Assembly (NCBI RefSeq): GCF_900996235.1
Contig: NZ_CAAJGM010000285.1
Coordinates: forward strand, 170,364-234,363
Reading direction: 5' to 3'
Source: Paraburkholderia sp. BCC1885
Lineage (GTDB): Bacteria; Pseudomonadota; Gammaproteobacteria; Burkholderiales; Burkholderiaceae
DNA length: 64,000 bases
In this document: positions 44,740 through 54,060 of the stretch, piece after piece
Position numbering within the stretch: position 1 is the stretch's first letter
Layout: every line of letters begins with the position of its first letter
Translations under genes and position numbers: made by a program
The notes under the pieces: model-generated
Seen by the model: the letters and a program-made list of their open reading frames with translations, nothing else
What the model was told of the DNA's origin: nothing
The model's database searches: none

Positions 44740-46308
44740 CTATAGGTCTAGTTCAGTCCATAAGGTATCGACGCGCCGTTTCACCGCCGCGTCCATTTCA
44801 ATGGGGCGCCCCCACTCTCGATCCGTCTCGCCTGGCCATTTATTGGTGGCGTCTAAACCCATCTTCGAGCCGAGTCCCGCTACCGGCGAAGCGAAATCCA
44901 GATAATCGATAGGCGTGCGATCGACCAGCACGGTGTCGCGCACCGGATCGATGCGGGTCGTGATGGCCCAGATCACTTCCTTCCAGTCGCGAATATTCAC
45001 GTCCTCATCCACCACGACGATGAACTTCGTGTACATGAATTGCCGCAAGAAACTCCATACGCCGAACATCACCCGTTTGGCATGTCCGGGGTAGCTTTTC
45101 TTCATCTGCACGATCGCCATCCGGTAGCTGCAACCTTCCGGCGGCAGGTAGAAATCGGTGATCTCGCTGAACTGCTTCTGCAGCAGCGGCACGAATACTT
45201 CGTTGAGCGCCACGCCTAGCACGGCGGGCTCATCCGGTGGTTTGCCGGTGTAGGTGGAGTGGTAGATCGCGTCGCGGCGCATCGTGATCCGCTCGACGGT
45301 GAATACCGGGAACCATTCCTGTTCGTTGTAGTAGCCGGTGTGGTCGCCATAGGGGCCTTCGAGCGCGTGCTCATACGCGGCGCTGGCGCCTTTCGAGGGC
45401 CGCGGCGGCGCGCCGGCCGGAGCGGCCGCGGGCGTACCTTTCTGCGGATAGATGAAGCCCTCCAGCACGATCTCGGCGCGCGCCGGCACCTGCAAGGTAT
45501 CGACGCCGGGCGTGATGCACCTGGCGAGCTCGGTGCGGCCGCCTCGCAACAGACCCGCAAACTGGTATTCGGAGAGCGTGTCCGGCACTGGCGTGACCGC
45601 GCCGAGGATCGTGGCCGGATCGGCGCCGAGCACCACGGCGACAGGGTACGGCTGGCCGGGATTGCGCAGCGCGAATTCGCGGAAATCGAGCGCGCCGCCG
45701 CGATGGGCGAGCCAGCGCATGATGACTTTGTTACGTCCGATCAATTGCTGGCGATAAATGCCGAGGTTTTGGCGGCTCTTGTTCGGGCCGCGCGTGACGG
45801 TCAGGCCCCATGTAATCAGCGGCCCCGCGTCGCCCGGCCAGCAGGTCTGAATGGGCAGTTTGGCGAGGTCGACATCGGCGCCTTCCCAGACGATTTCCTG
45901 GCATGGCGGAGAGCTGACCGTCTTCGGCGCCATGTCCCAGACCGCCTTGGCGAGCGACAGCAGCTTGCCGGCGTCCCTGAGGCCCTTGGGCGGCTCCGGC
46001 TCCTTGAGGGCCGACAACAGGCGGCCGACGTCGCGCAGCGACTCTAGCGCGCCGCTATCACCGTCCTCGTCGCCGCTGTCGATCCCCATGCCCAGCGCGA
46101 CCCGCCGCGGCGTGCCGAAAAGGTTGCCGAGTACCGGGAACGCATGCGTCTGCCTGCTCTCAAACAACAGCGCGGGGCCGCCGGCGCGTAGCACGCGGTC
46201 GCACAGTTCGGTCATTTCCAGCACGGGGGAGACGTATTGCGGGATACGGCGTAGTTCGCCAAGCGTCTCAAGGCGGCCAGCAAAGTCGCGCAGGTCTTTG
46301 TATTTCAT
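44740..46308 (-). CDS. ubiD: UbiD-family decarboxylase (3-octaprenyl-4-hydroxybenzoate decarboxylase)
   Basis: UbiD decarboxylates 3-polyprenyl-4-hydroxybenzoate in ubiquinone synthesis using a prenylated flavin. The 522-residue protein has the family N terminus (MKYKDLRDFAGRLETLGELRRI), the catalytic region with ENLGIYRQQLIGRN and RWLAHRGGA, and EGPYGDHTGYYNEQEWF. Length is typical. The prenyltransferase partner ubiX is not in the window. Confidence 0.93.
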   Translation of the reverse strand: MKYKDLRDFAGRLETLGELRRIPQYVSPVLEMTELCDRVLRAGGPALLFESRQTHAFPVLGNLFGTPRRVALGMGIDSGDEDGDSGALESLRDVGRLLSALKEPEPPKGLRDAGKLLSLAKAVWDMAPKTVSSPPCQEIVWEGADVDLAKLPIQTCWPGDAGPLITWGLTVTRGPNKSRQNLGIYRQQLIGRNKVIMRWLAHRGGALDFREFALRNPGQPYPVAVVLGADPATILGAVTPVPDTLSEYQFAGLLRGGRTELARCITPGVDTLQVPARAEIVLEGFIYPQKGTPAAAPAGAPPRPSKGASAAYEHALEGPYGDHTGYYNEQEWFPVFTVERITMRRDAIYHSTYTGKPPDEPAVLGVALNEVFVPLLQKQFSEITDFYLPPEGCSYRMAIVQMKKSYPGHAKRVMFGVWSFLRQFMYTKFIVVVDEDVNIRDWKEVIWAITTRIDPVRDTVLVDRTPIDYLDFASPVAGLGSKMGLDATNKWPGETDREWGRPIEMDAAVKRRVDTLWTELDL

Positions 46309-46891
46309 CGGTCAGGAGCGGAGCCGCGTCGGGCGGCGGGAAAGTGGGGCGCGACAGGCTTTCGGCGCGCATGAACTATTGTCGATTTTACCTGCGTTAC
46401 TTAGCGCACGCTCCGGCACTGAATCTGTAACTGACCGGAGAGGCGCATGGTGCGCGGGTTTCGACCACCTGAACACTGTTCATTATTACAATTAGTTATA
46501 GATTTGCGGTTCTATAGTGTTGACGATCTATTAAACCCTGCTAGAATCCGGACACATTGGTTGCAGGGCGTGAACCTTTTTACCACCGCCCCCCGGTCCT
46601 TACGACGCAACGCGTCACCGCTTACCGACCCCCCTGCACGGTATTTGACGGCCTTTGTTGCAGTTCTCACCAGCGCGACCTGGCGCTGGTTTTTCGCGTG
46701 GGAGCCTTTGCGTTCGTGCTTTTTAAGCGCGGCGCCGAGTTGTTCCGAGATGGCTCCCCACCGACGGTTATGCCGTATTCCCGACGCCGCTGCTGCCCTA
46801 ACCAGAGCACGCGACGTCTTGACTCTGCGAACGTGTTTTGATGCCGGCTCGACCGGTGGGGTTCGCAGATCATGCAAGATGGGAGATCTGA
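46309..46891. other. Non-coding interval of about 580 bases before the transglycosylase gene
   Basis: No supported gene. The region upstream of 46892 has a GGGAG site just before the ATG. Small ORFs here overlap both strands with poor composition. AT-rich parts (46480-46550) may hold a promoter. Confidence 0.5.
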
Positions 46892-48043
46892 ATGAACGCC
46901 TGGTTAATGTGGCGTCCCGACGAGAAGCTCGCGCAAGCCATGCGCGCAGTCTTGCGTCGCGGTACGCGTGTGAGTCATCACCTGTTCAGCATTGTTGGCG
47001 GTTCCGCCATCCTGCTGGCGCTCGCGCTGTGGCTGTTGCCCACCCTGCGCGGTACGCTGGCTGCCAAGCTGATGCCGGTCATTTCTGCCGCTGTGCAGGC
47101 CGGTCCCGCCCGTCTGTTGCAGGGCAACCCGCTGCCGTCGTTTGCGCCCTCCAATGGCGTGCCGTCCGACGATCCGCTGTCCGCCGACGCGGCCGGCAGC
47201 GACGCCAGCAATGGCGCAACCAGCAACACGAGCTATGACGGCGCCTTCGACGGCAGCGGCACCAGCGGTCTCGGTGTCACCGCGTTCAACGCGCTCGATC
47301 CGCATTCCGTGCAAAGCATCAACGCCTTGGCGCGTCTGATTCCGTCGCAGCGTGTGGCGGCCGACGCACGCGACGACCGCGTGCTGGTCTCCACTCGCGA
47401 GCAGGATCTGGTGGCTTCCTACCTGGCCCGGCGCTACCGCGTCGCGCAGGAACCGGTGAGCGAGCTCGTCAAGGCGGCGTTCGACACCGGTCGCGAAGTC
47501 GGTCTCGATCCGCTCCTGCTGCTGTCCGTGATGGCGATCGAATCGGGCTTCAACCCGTATGCCGAAAGCGGCGTGGGCGCGCAGGGCCTGATGCAGGTCA
47601 TGTCCAAGGTTCACTCGGACAAGTTCCAGTATTTCGGCGGCGAAAGCGCCGCGCTCGATCCGCTTGCCAACATCAAGGTTGGAGCGCTCGTGCTGAAGGA
47701 TTGCATCGCGCGCGGCGGCACATTGCCGGGCGGTCTGCGTCTGTACGTCGGCTCGTCCACGCAGGACGATGGCGGCTACGGCGCGAAAGTGATGGCTGAA
47801 CGCAGCCGTCTGCGCGACGTGGCGCGTGGCCGCAAGGTGCCGATCAACGCACCGCAGGCACCGGTCACCACTACGGCGTCAGTGGCGGCGCCGGCTGCTG
47901 CGGCACCGGCCAAGCGCGTTCAGGTCACGCTCGACGGGGCGCATCCGTTGACGGTGAACACGCCGGTCAAGGCCCCGGAGCAGGACGACGACGCCAGCGC
48001 GACGGCCACCAAGCGTGCCTCGACGGCGGAGCTGGGTGCCTGA
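46892..48043 (+). CDS. Membrane-anchored lytic transglycosylase
   Basis: The 383-residue protein has an N-terminal membrane anchor (about 31-53), an Ala/Ser/Gly-rich linker and an SLT-type domain with the catalytic Glu at 217 in SVMAIESGFNPYAESGVGAQGLMQVM. It cleaves peptidoglycan with formation of 1,6-anhydromuramic acid. The C-terminal ~70 residues are Ala/Thr/Pro-rich and disordered. It is a single gene followed by a terminator. Confidence 0.88.
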   Translation: MNAWLMWRPDEKLAQAMRAVLRRGTRVSHHLFSIVGGSAILLALALWLLPTLRGTLAAKLMPVISAAVQAGPARLLQGNPLPSFAPSNGVPSDDPLSADAAGSDASNGATSNTSYDGAFDGSGTSGLGVTAFNALDPHSVQSINALARLIPSQRVAADARDDRVLVSTREQDLVASYLARRYRVAQEPVSELVKAAFDTGREVGLDPLLLLSVMAIESGFNPYAESGVGAQGLMQVMSKVHSDKFQYFGGESAALDPLANIKVGALVLKDCIARGGTLPGGLRLYVGSSTQDDGGYGAKVMAERSRLRDVARGRKVPINAPQAPVTTTASVAAPAAAAPAKRVQVTLDGAHPLTVNTPVKAPEQDDDASATATKRASTAELGA

Positions 48044-48116
48044 GCGATTTTTTGCCGACGTTGCTGCTGCGCCAAGCAGGTCAGTTCCAGACGGGCACAA
48101 GCGGCACACCAATACG

Positions 48117-48140
48117 AAAGGCACCCGAGGGTGCCTTTTT
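48117..48140 (+). terminator. Terminator after the transglycosylase
   Basis: AAAGGCACCC pairs with GGGTGCCTTT (48117-48138) with a tight loop, followed by T residues. Confidence 0.85.
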
Positions 48141-48238
48141 TCATGGCATTGATGCTTCTCGCTTACCAGGATGATGCTCGCCGGGGGTCCCCAAACTTGC
48201 GAGCATTGGCGGGCCGGTCCTTGACCCGACGATTCGGC

Positions 48239-49432
48239 TCAGCGCCCGAAGAACCCATGCAAACGCTCGACCGCTTCTTCGAGCTTCGCATACGCCGTCG
48301 CATAGGAAAGGCGAATATATGAGCGCGGCGCGTGAACGCCGAAATCCATGCCCGGCACCAGCGCGACACCGGCGTCGTGAAGCATCGCTCTGGTGAGCGC
48401 GGCGCTGTCGCCGGCGGCCGCATGGGCGACGTGGTTGCAATCCGCGTACACGTAAAAAGCGCCGTCCGGCATGACCGGGACCGCGAACCCCAGCGATTCG
48501 AGCGCCGGCGCGATGAAGTCGCGGCGCCGCTTGAACTCGAGACGGCGCGCTTCATAGATCGCCAGCGTGTCCGGTTCGAAGCACGCAAGCGCCGCGTGCT
48601 GCGCCAGCGCCGAGGCGCAGATGAAGAGATTCTGCGCGAGCTTCTCGAACGCCCCGATCAGCGAGGGCGGCACCACCAGCCAGCCGAGTCGCCAGCCGGT
48701 CATGTTGAAGTACTTAGAAAAGCTGTTGACGGTGATCACATCCTCGCCGAACGACAGCGCGGAGACCGGCGGCTCGCCGTAGCTCAAGCCTTGGTAAATC
48801 TCGTCGACGATCGTGAAGCCGCCGCGCGCACGCACTGCCTCGACGATGCGCTTCAGTTCCGCCGGCTCGATGGAGGTGCCGGTGGGGTTCGACGGCGACG
48901 CGAGCAGCACGCCACGCGTGCGCTCGTTCCAGAGGCGCTCGACGTCCGCAGCGGTCAACTGGAAACGTTCGGCGGGGCCGCTCGGCACCAGCACCGGCTT
49001 GCCTTCCGCGGCGGCGACAAAGTGCCGGTTGCACGGATAGCAGGGATCGGGCATGAGCACTTCGTCGTCACGGTCGACTAACGCCGCGCACGCGAGCAGC
49101 AATGCGGCCGAAGCACCGGCGGTGACCACGATTCGCGCCGGATCGACGCGAATGCCATATGCCTGCTGATAGTGCCCGGCGATCGCCTCACGCAGCGCGT
49201 GCAGGCCGAGCGCGCTGGTGTATTGCGTGACGCCACGGCGCAGCGCGCTCGCGGCCGCTTCGATGACCGGCTCGGGGGCCGTGAAATCGGGCTCGCCGAT
49301 TCCCATATGGATGATGTCGCGCCCCTGGCGCTCCAGCAGCGCGGCTTCCTTGGCCAGCTCCATCACATAGAAAGGCTGGATGGCGTCGACGCGCGCAGCG
49401 AGCCGCACCAATGGTTCGGTCACGGAGTTCAT
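48239..49432 (-). CDS. Pyridoxal-phosphate aminotransferase, class I/II
   Basis: The 397-residue enzyme is a fold type I aminotransferase with the PLP Lys in NSFSKYFNMTGWRLGW, the SNPTGT region and the C-terminal SYIRLSYATAY. Family members transaminate aromatic, aspartate or methionine pathway substrates; the substrate here is not resolved. It lies on the minus strand, upstream of nusB in transcription order is not suggested because they are separated by about 130 bases. Confidence 0.88.
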   Translation of the reverse strand: MNSVTEPLVRLAARVDAIQPFYVMELAKEAALLERQGRDIIHMGIGEPDFTAPEPVIEAAASALRRGVTQYTSALGLHALREAIAGHYQQAYGIRVDPARIVVTAGASAALLLACAALVDRDDEVLMPDPCYPCNRHFVAAAEGKPVLVPSGPAERFQLTAADVERLWNERTRGVLLASPSNPTGTSIEPAELKRIVEAVRARGGFTIVDEIYQGLSYGEPPVSALSFGEDVITVNSFSKYFNMTGWRLGWLVVPPSLIGAFEKLAQNLFICASALAQHAALACFEPDTLAIYEARRLEFKRRRDFIAPALESLGFAVPVMPDGAFYVYADCNHVAHAAAGDSAALTRAMLHDAGVALVPGMDFGVHAPRSYIRLSYATAYAKLEEAVERLHGFFGR

Positions 49433-49562
49433 ACGGTCAGTACAGTAAGTGCAATTTCGAAACCGCGGCGGGCGTCATGCAAGACACACATGCCCGCTGC
49501 GATCCTGCCAGGCGCGGCAGGGTGCGGCTGGGCCTGGCAGGGTTTGGCAACAACGCGGCGGC

Positions 49563-49997
49563 CTAGTGCTTGCGGGCCGCCTGCGTTTCGTCGACGCGCA
49601 GTTGCGCCGCCAGCTTGTCCAGCACGCCGTTCACGTACTTGTAGCCATCCGCGCCACCGAAAGTCTTGGCGAGTTCGACGGCTTCGTTGATGACCACGCG
49701 GTACGGGATGTCGACGTGATTCTTCAGCTCGAATGCCGCGACGAGCAACACCGCGCGTTCGACCGGCGACAACTGCTCGATCGGGCGGTCGAGACACGGC
49801 GTGAGGTCGGCGGACAGTGCTTCCGAGTCGCGGATCACGCCGTGCAGGAGCGCGTTCAGATGCTCGAGATCGGCCTTGTCGAAGCCTTGCGCGCCGCGCA
49901 ACTGCGCGTCGATCTCGCCGCCGGGCGCGCCCGACAGCAGCCACTGATACAGCCCCTGCGTGGCCAGTTCGCGGGAACGTCGGCGAGCGCTCTTCAT
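49563..49997 (-). CDS. nusB: Transcription antitermination factor NusB
   Basis: The 144-residue protein matches NusB (RRRSRELATQGLYQWLLSG near the N terminus and DIPYRVVINEAVELAKTFGG near 95). It joins the antitermination complex on boxA RNA in rRNA operons. Its start codon overlaps the ribH stop by four bases (ATGA), coupling the two as in many proteobacteria. Confidence 0.94.
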   Translation of the reverse strand: MKSARRRSRELATQGLYQWLLSGAPGGEIDAQLRGAQGFDKADLEHLNALLHGVIRDSEALSADLTPCLDRPIEQLSPVERAVLLVAAFELKNHVDIPYRVVINEAVELAKTFGGADGYKYVNGVLDKLAAQLRVDETQAARKH

Positions 49998-50506
49998 GCC
50001 TGTTCCTCTTCGTCGTCCTCGTCTTCTTCCTCGTCGTCGCCGCCGAGCTGTTCGAGCGCGACCGCGAGGTTCGCCATTTCGACGGCCACGCGCGCGGCGT
50101 CACGGCCCTTTTCGGTCATGCGCGCAACGGCTTGCTCGTCGTTTTCGGTTGTCAGCACGGCGTTGGCAACCGGAATGCCGAAGTCGAGACCGACGCGCGT
50201 GATGCCGGCGCCGCTTTCGTTCGACACCAGTTCGAAGTGGTAGGTCTCGCCGCGAATTACCGCGCCGAGCGCGATCAGTGCGTCGAACTGGGCGCTTTCG
50301 GCGAGCTTTTGCAGCGCCAGCGGGATTTCCAGCGCTCCCGGTACGGTGACGAGCAGCACGTCTTCACCGGTGACGCCGAGGCGTTCGAGTTCTTCGATGC
50401 ACGAATCCGCGAGGCCGTTGCAGACGGGCTCGTTAAAGCGCGCCTGGACGATGCCGATGCGCAGGCCGTCGCCGTCGAGGTTCGGTTGGTATTGTCCGAT
50501 TTCCAT
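49994..50506 (-). CDS. ribH: 6,7-dimethyl-8-ribityllumazine synthase with acidic C-terminal tail
   Basis: RibH condenses dihydroxybutanone phosphate with the pyrimidine of riboflavin synthesis. The 170-residue protein has the family motifs PGALEIPLAL, GAVIRGETYHFELV and GIPVANAVLTTENDEQA. The last ~16 residues are almost all Asp and Glu, an unusual tail beyond the core fold. It overlaps nusB by 4 bases and follows ribB by 85 bases on the same strand. Confidence 0.93.
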   Translation of the reverse strand: MEIGQYQPNLDGDGLRIGIVQARFNEPVCNGLADSCIEELERLGVTGEDVLLVTVPGALEIPLALQKLAESAQFDALIALGAVIRGETYHFELVSNESGAGITRVGLDFGIPVANAVLTTENDEQAVARMTEKGRDAARVAVEMANLAVALEQLGGDDEEEDEDDEEEQA

Positions 50507-50591
50507 AGTCAGTCCGTAGTGTTGTTTGAGTAAGCGCCAAGGCGCGTGATGGGTCGGACCGGCCTTGCATTGTGCAGGCCGGTCAAGGCGG

Positions 50592-51719
50592 TTATGGCGT
50601 CTGGCTGGGGCAGCCCGGCATCGGCACGAAGCCGGTGACTTCGAGACCGTAGCCCGACATGCTGCCCAGCTTGCGCGGGTTCGACAGCACCTGCATCTTG
50701 CCGACACCCAGTTCGCGCAGAATCTGCGCGCCGATGCCGTAGGTCTTGAAGTCCACCGGACGGCGCTTGAGCGCGTCGGCTTTGTCTTTCGAATCGAATG
50801 CCTTGAAGACGTCGATCAGGTGATCTTTCGAATCGCCGCAGTTCAGCAGCACCACCACGCCGAGATCGCGTTCCGCGATCTCTTTCATGGCGGCGTCCAG
50901 CGTCCACGAATGAGTGGACGTGCCGACTTCCAGCAGATCCAGCACCGACAGCGGTTCGTGCACCCGCACCGGCGTTTCGCGGTCCGGCGCGGGCTTGCCA
51001 CGCACCAGCGCGATGTGCGGCTGGCCGCTCGGCTGATCGAGGTACATAACGGCGCGAAACGGGCCGTGCGCGGTTTGCATGGTGCGCTCGCAGATGCGCT
51101 CCACGATGGATTCGGTGCGGCTGCGGTAGTGGATCAGGTCGGCGATCGTGCCGATTTTCAGGCCGTGTTCCTGCGCGAACTCCATCAGGTCGGGCAGGCG
51201 CGCCATGGTGCCGTCGTCCTTGATGATCTCGCAGATCACCGCGGCCGGCGTCAGACCCGCCAGCGCCGTGAAGTCGCAGCCGGCTTCGGTGTGGCCGGCG
51301 CGCACCAGCACGCCACCGGGCTGCGCCATGATCGGGAACACGTGACCGGGCTGCACGATATGCTCGGCGCGCGCGTCGTGCGCGACGGCGGCGAGGATGG
51401 TGCGGGCGCGGTCCGCCGCCGAAATGCCCGTGGTGACGCCTTCCGCCGCTTCGATGCTGACCGTGAACGCCGTGCCGTACTGGGTGCCGTTGCGATACGT
51501 CATCAGCGGCAGGTTCAACTGCTTGCAGCGCTCCTGGGTGAGCGTCAGGCAGACGAGCCCCCGGCCATAGCGGGCCATGAAGTTGATCGCTTCCGGAGTG
51601 ACGAATTCGGCGGCGATGACGAGGTCGCCCTCGTTTTCGCGGTCTTCTTCGTCGACGAGTATCACCATCCGGCCGGCTTTCAGTTCGGCGATGATCTCTA
51701 ATGTGGAGGAGAGCGTCAT
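50592..51719 (-). CDS. ribB: 3,4-dihydroxy-2-butanone-4-phosphate synthase with degenerate GTP cyclohydrolase II domain
   Basis: The N-terminal ~205 residues are a complete RibB (DEEDRENEGDLVIAAEFVTPEAI, HTEAGCDF, HGLKIGTIADLI) that makes the 4-carbon unit for riboflavin. The C-terminal domain resembles RibA in outline (VRVHEPLSVLDLLEVG, TYGIGAQILRELG) but lacks the three zinc-binding cysteines and the catalytic EGR region normally present. It is therefore probably inactive as a GTP cyclohydrolase. It is followed on the same strand by ribH. Confidence 0.9.
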   Translation of the reverse strand: MTLSSTLEIIAELKAGRMVILVDEEDRENEGDLVIAAEFVTPEAINFMARYGRGLVCLTLTQERCKQLNLPLMTYRNGTQYGTAFTVSIEAAEGVTTGISAADRARTILAAVAHDARAEHIVQPGHVFPIMAQPGGVLVRAGHTEAGCDFTALAGLTPAAVICEIIKDDGTMARLPDLMEFAQEHGLKIGTIADLIHYRSRTESIVERICERTMQTAHGPFRAVMYLDQPSGQPHIALVRGKPAPDRETPVRVHEPLSVLDLLEVGTSTHSWTLDAAMKEIAERDLGVVVLLNCGDSKDHLIDVFKAFDSKDKADALKRRPVDFKTYGIGAQILRELGVGKMQVLSNPRKLGSMSGYGLEVTGFVPMPGCPSQTP

Positions 51720-52025
51720 GTTGGCGAGAAGTTCGGGAAAGCGCGTATTTTACGCCACGCGCGGGCCGGCGTCGTTCATCCGGATGGGATAGGCCGTTTG
51801 GCAGCGGGACGGACGGCATCAGGCGGCTGTAATCCGGCGAAAGCTGACTCTACCCGGCATTCGGTAGACTGTTGCATCTGTCATGCAGTAAATCAGCGGA
51901 TTACGATTCGTTGCAGGGCGCGGCTCATGTACGCGCGTCCGAATGATGTTCCTGTGGTGGCTGCGGCGCTTTCTATGCGGCGCGCGGCCGTTGATTGCTT
52001 TGCGTGTGTCTCAAGTCGAATAAAC
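51720..52025. other. 306-base interval upstream of ribB and the TPR gene
   Basis: The interval separates two divergent genes. I found no FMN riboswitch signature upstream of ribB. Promoters for both genes are expected here but not assigned. Confidence 0.5.
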
Positions 52026-52793
52026 ATGTCATTTTTCGGAATCGGTCTTCACGTCATCATTGCGCTGTTTTTTGCCGTGCACGTGGTGCGTACTCACCAG
52101 AATATGTATTGGCTGCTGTTGCTGTTTGCTTTTCCGTTGCTGGGCAGCCTCGTGTATCTGTTTGCGATTTATTTGCCGGGCCTGCGCGAATCGCGCGGTG
52201 GGCGGGCTGCGACGCGGGCGATTTCGCAACTGGTGGATCCCAACCGGGCGGTACGCGAGGCGCGGGTTAATTTCGATCGGGCGCCGACCGTCGAGCATCG
52301 GATGCGCCTGGGTGCGGCATTGCTGGAAGCGGGGCAACCCAAAGAGGCGCTCGAACATTATCAGGCGGCTGCGAATGGGCCTTTTGCGACTGACCCGGCC
52401 TTGTTGCTGGGGATGGCCAAGGCGGAGTTTGCCGTCGGGCAGTTTGGTGCGGCGGATGCGAGCTTGCAGCGGCTTTTTTCCGCTAATCCGCAGGCGCGGC
52501 AGCAGCCTGAGCCGGCTTTGCTGTATGCGCGAACGCTCGCGGCGCTTGATGCCCCTGGAACGCGGGCGGCGTTTGAGCAGGCGCTTGCCTGTGCCAGTGA
52601 TGCCGCGCCGCGGTGTTTGTTTGCCGACTGGCTTGCGAGGCAAGCGGATGAGGCGGATGTTCTGCGGGCTCGCAGTCTTTATGCGGAGATCGCACAGGAT
52701 GCCAGGCATTGGCCTCGGCATGCCAGAGAGCATAATCGGGAATGGGTTTTAAGGGCGCAAGCGGGGCTGGCTGGAGGGCCTTCCCGGCGGTGA
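52026..52793 (+). CDS. Membrane protein with phospholipase D N-terminal-like segment and TPR repeats
   Basis: The 255-residue protein starts with two hydrophobic segments (about 3-22 and 29-46) resembling the PLDc_N domain, followed by soluble TPR-like helices (EHRMRLGAALLEAGQPKEALEHYQAA). It may act as a membrane-linked scaffold. The frame stays open upstream to 51798, but the ATG at 52026 begins the conserved membrane segment. No partner is evident. Confidence 0.8.
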   Translation: MSFFGIGLHVIIALFFAVHVVRTHQNMYWLLLLFAFPLLGSLVYLFAIYLPGLRESRGGRAATRAISQLVDPNRAVREARVNFDRAPTVEHRMRLGAALLEAGQPKEALEHYQAAANGPFATDPALLLGMAKAEFAVGQFGAADASLQRLFSANPQARQQPEPALLYARTLAALDAPGTRAAFEQALACASDAAPRCLFADWLARQADEADVLRARSLYAEIAQDARHWPRHAREHNREWVLRAQAGLAGGPSRR

Positions 52794-52880
52794 AGGAAGG
52801 TTTGGCTTTTTGGTTTGTTGGCCTTCCTCGCTGGCTTGGTGGTTTGCCGGGTCTGCCTGGTTATCGCCGTGCAGGGCGGC

Positions 52881-52919
52881 CCTTGCTTTCTTTGCCGCCG
52901 CGAAGAAAGCAAGCAAGGC
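52881..52919. repeat. Intergenic palindromic repeat (CTTGCTTTCTT type)
   Basis: CTTGCTTTCTT (52882-52892) pairs with AAGAAAGCAAG (52903-52913) around GCCGCCGCG, and CCTTGC/GCAAGG repeats extend it. It lies between the TPR gene and the convergent cupin gene. Sequences of this TTTCTTTGCCG type recur in Burkholderiaceae intergenic regions; copy number was not checked. Confidence 0.5.
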
Positions 52920-52951
52920 AAGCAACCAAAGAAAGCGGGCTCGCCCCCTTG

Positions 52952-53464
52952 TTATACCGCTCGTACCAGCGGTTTTGCCGGTTCTGCCAGGCGGATGTCT
53001 ACCGGGCCGATGCCGCAGATTGCTATCGTCACCGGTTCCGCTTCGCCCTTCGGTACGCCGTCGTAATGCCATGTCCGCGCAATACGGCGCACGAAGGTTC
53101 CCGCCTTCACCGGGACCGTGTGCGCGGGATCGAAGTCGGCGCCGCTATTGATCCACCAGGTGCCCGATAACACCACGCACAGGCGGTCCGAGGCGTAGCT
53201 GTGCGGCGCGCTCATGTAGCCGGGAAACCAGCGCAACAGCGCGTAGTAAATGCCCGGTTTCGAGGGGTTGCTGTACAGGAACGCGCTCTCCACACTCTTC
53301 GGCGGTGCGCCGTCCTGCGCGACGAACTTGATGTCCTCCGGCAGCGTGTAAAGCGTCTGGTTGGTGTCGATGGGACTTGCCTCTGCGTTTCCCATCGCCA
53401 GCATCGATGCCATTCCGCCCAGCATCGCGAGCATGTCGCGTCGGTTGATGCCGTCTCCCGTCAT
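52952..53464 (-). CDS. Exported cupin-domain protein
   Basis: The 170-residue protein has an N-terminal NRRDMLAMLGGMASMLAMG segment resembling a twin-arginine signal and a cupin barrel (GIYYALLRWFPGYMSAPHSY, SDRLCVVLSGTWW, VKAGTFVRRIARTWHYDG). Metal-binding residues of cupins (HxH...E...H) are incomplete on inspection. The ATG at 53464 starts the signal. Function unknown. Confidence 0.75.
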   Translation of the reverse strand: MTGDGINRRDMLAMLGGMASMLAMGNAEASPIDTNQTLYTLPEDIKFVAQDGAPPKSVESAFLYSNPSKPGIYYALLRWFPGYMSAPHSYASDRLCVVLSGTWWINSGADFDPAHTVPVKAGTFVRRIARTWHYDGVPKGEAEPVTIAICGIGPVDIRLAEPAKPLVRAV

Positions 53465-53633
53465 TGAGACTCTCCTTGTCGTTTCGCCGCGGTGTCCAGG
53501 CGTGCCGCGCAGGCCGCGTCTTTCTCGCGGTGGCGTGAAGCACACTATAGATCAAGTGTTTTCAATGACGCGGCGAGGCGGGCAAGTATTGGCGAGCAAG
53601 CGTCGTTCCCGTGGGCCGACCGAAAGTTTGCGC

Positions 53634-53921
53634 TTAGGAGTTCGGGTACAGCGTGTCGCGCGGGATGAAGATGCGCGGGTCGAAAGGCGTCAACTGGACG
53701 CTCGCGCCCGCCGGCGTCAGGCGCACGTTGCAGGTCTGATCGACCTGCTTGCCGTTGCTATAGACAAACGCGCCGGGGCCGCCGGCGCATTGGGACGTAT
53801 GTTCGAGCAGGCGCATTTCGCGTCCGTTCGACATGTCTCGCGTGATGTCGAACCCGTCGGCATACGCGACTGTGACGCCGACAAGGGCGGCGATTCCGAC
53901 TACGACTTTCGCAATCTTCAT
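53634..53921 (-). CDS. Small exported protein, function unknown
   Basis: The 95-residue protein has a signal peptide (1-21, cleavage after AYA) and a soluble part with two cysteines (SQC, TCN) that may form a disulfide. The upstream GAGGCTCAC site is weak. I do not recognise the family. Confidence 0.7.
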   Translation of the reverse strand: MKIAKVVVGIAALVGVTVAYADGFDITRDMSNGREMRLLEHTSQCAGGPGAFVYSNGKQVDQTCNVRLTPAGASVQLTPFDPRIFIPRDTLYPNS

Positions 53922-54060
53922 GATGTGAGCCTCCGGGTTCGGACGCGCGGCGCGTTGGCTTCGACAGGCGAGAGCGCGAGCCGCGACGGATTCTATCTAT
54001 AGTAGATTATGCGGCTTTCAAAATGATGGCGCCGGGCGCGGCCCATTGGCCGGACCTCGT

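Noticed and set aside
51720..52025. FMN riboswitch upstream of ribB
   Set aside because: The conserved AGGGYG and GACCGGCGGU-type segments are not present between ribB and the divergent TPR gene.
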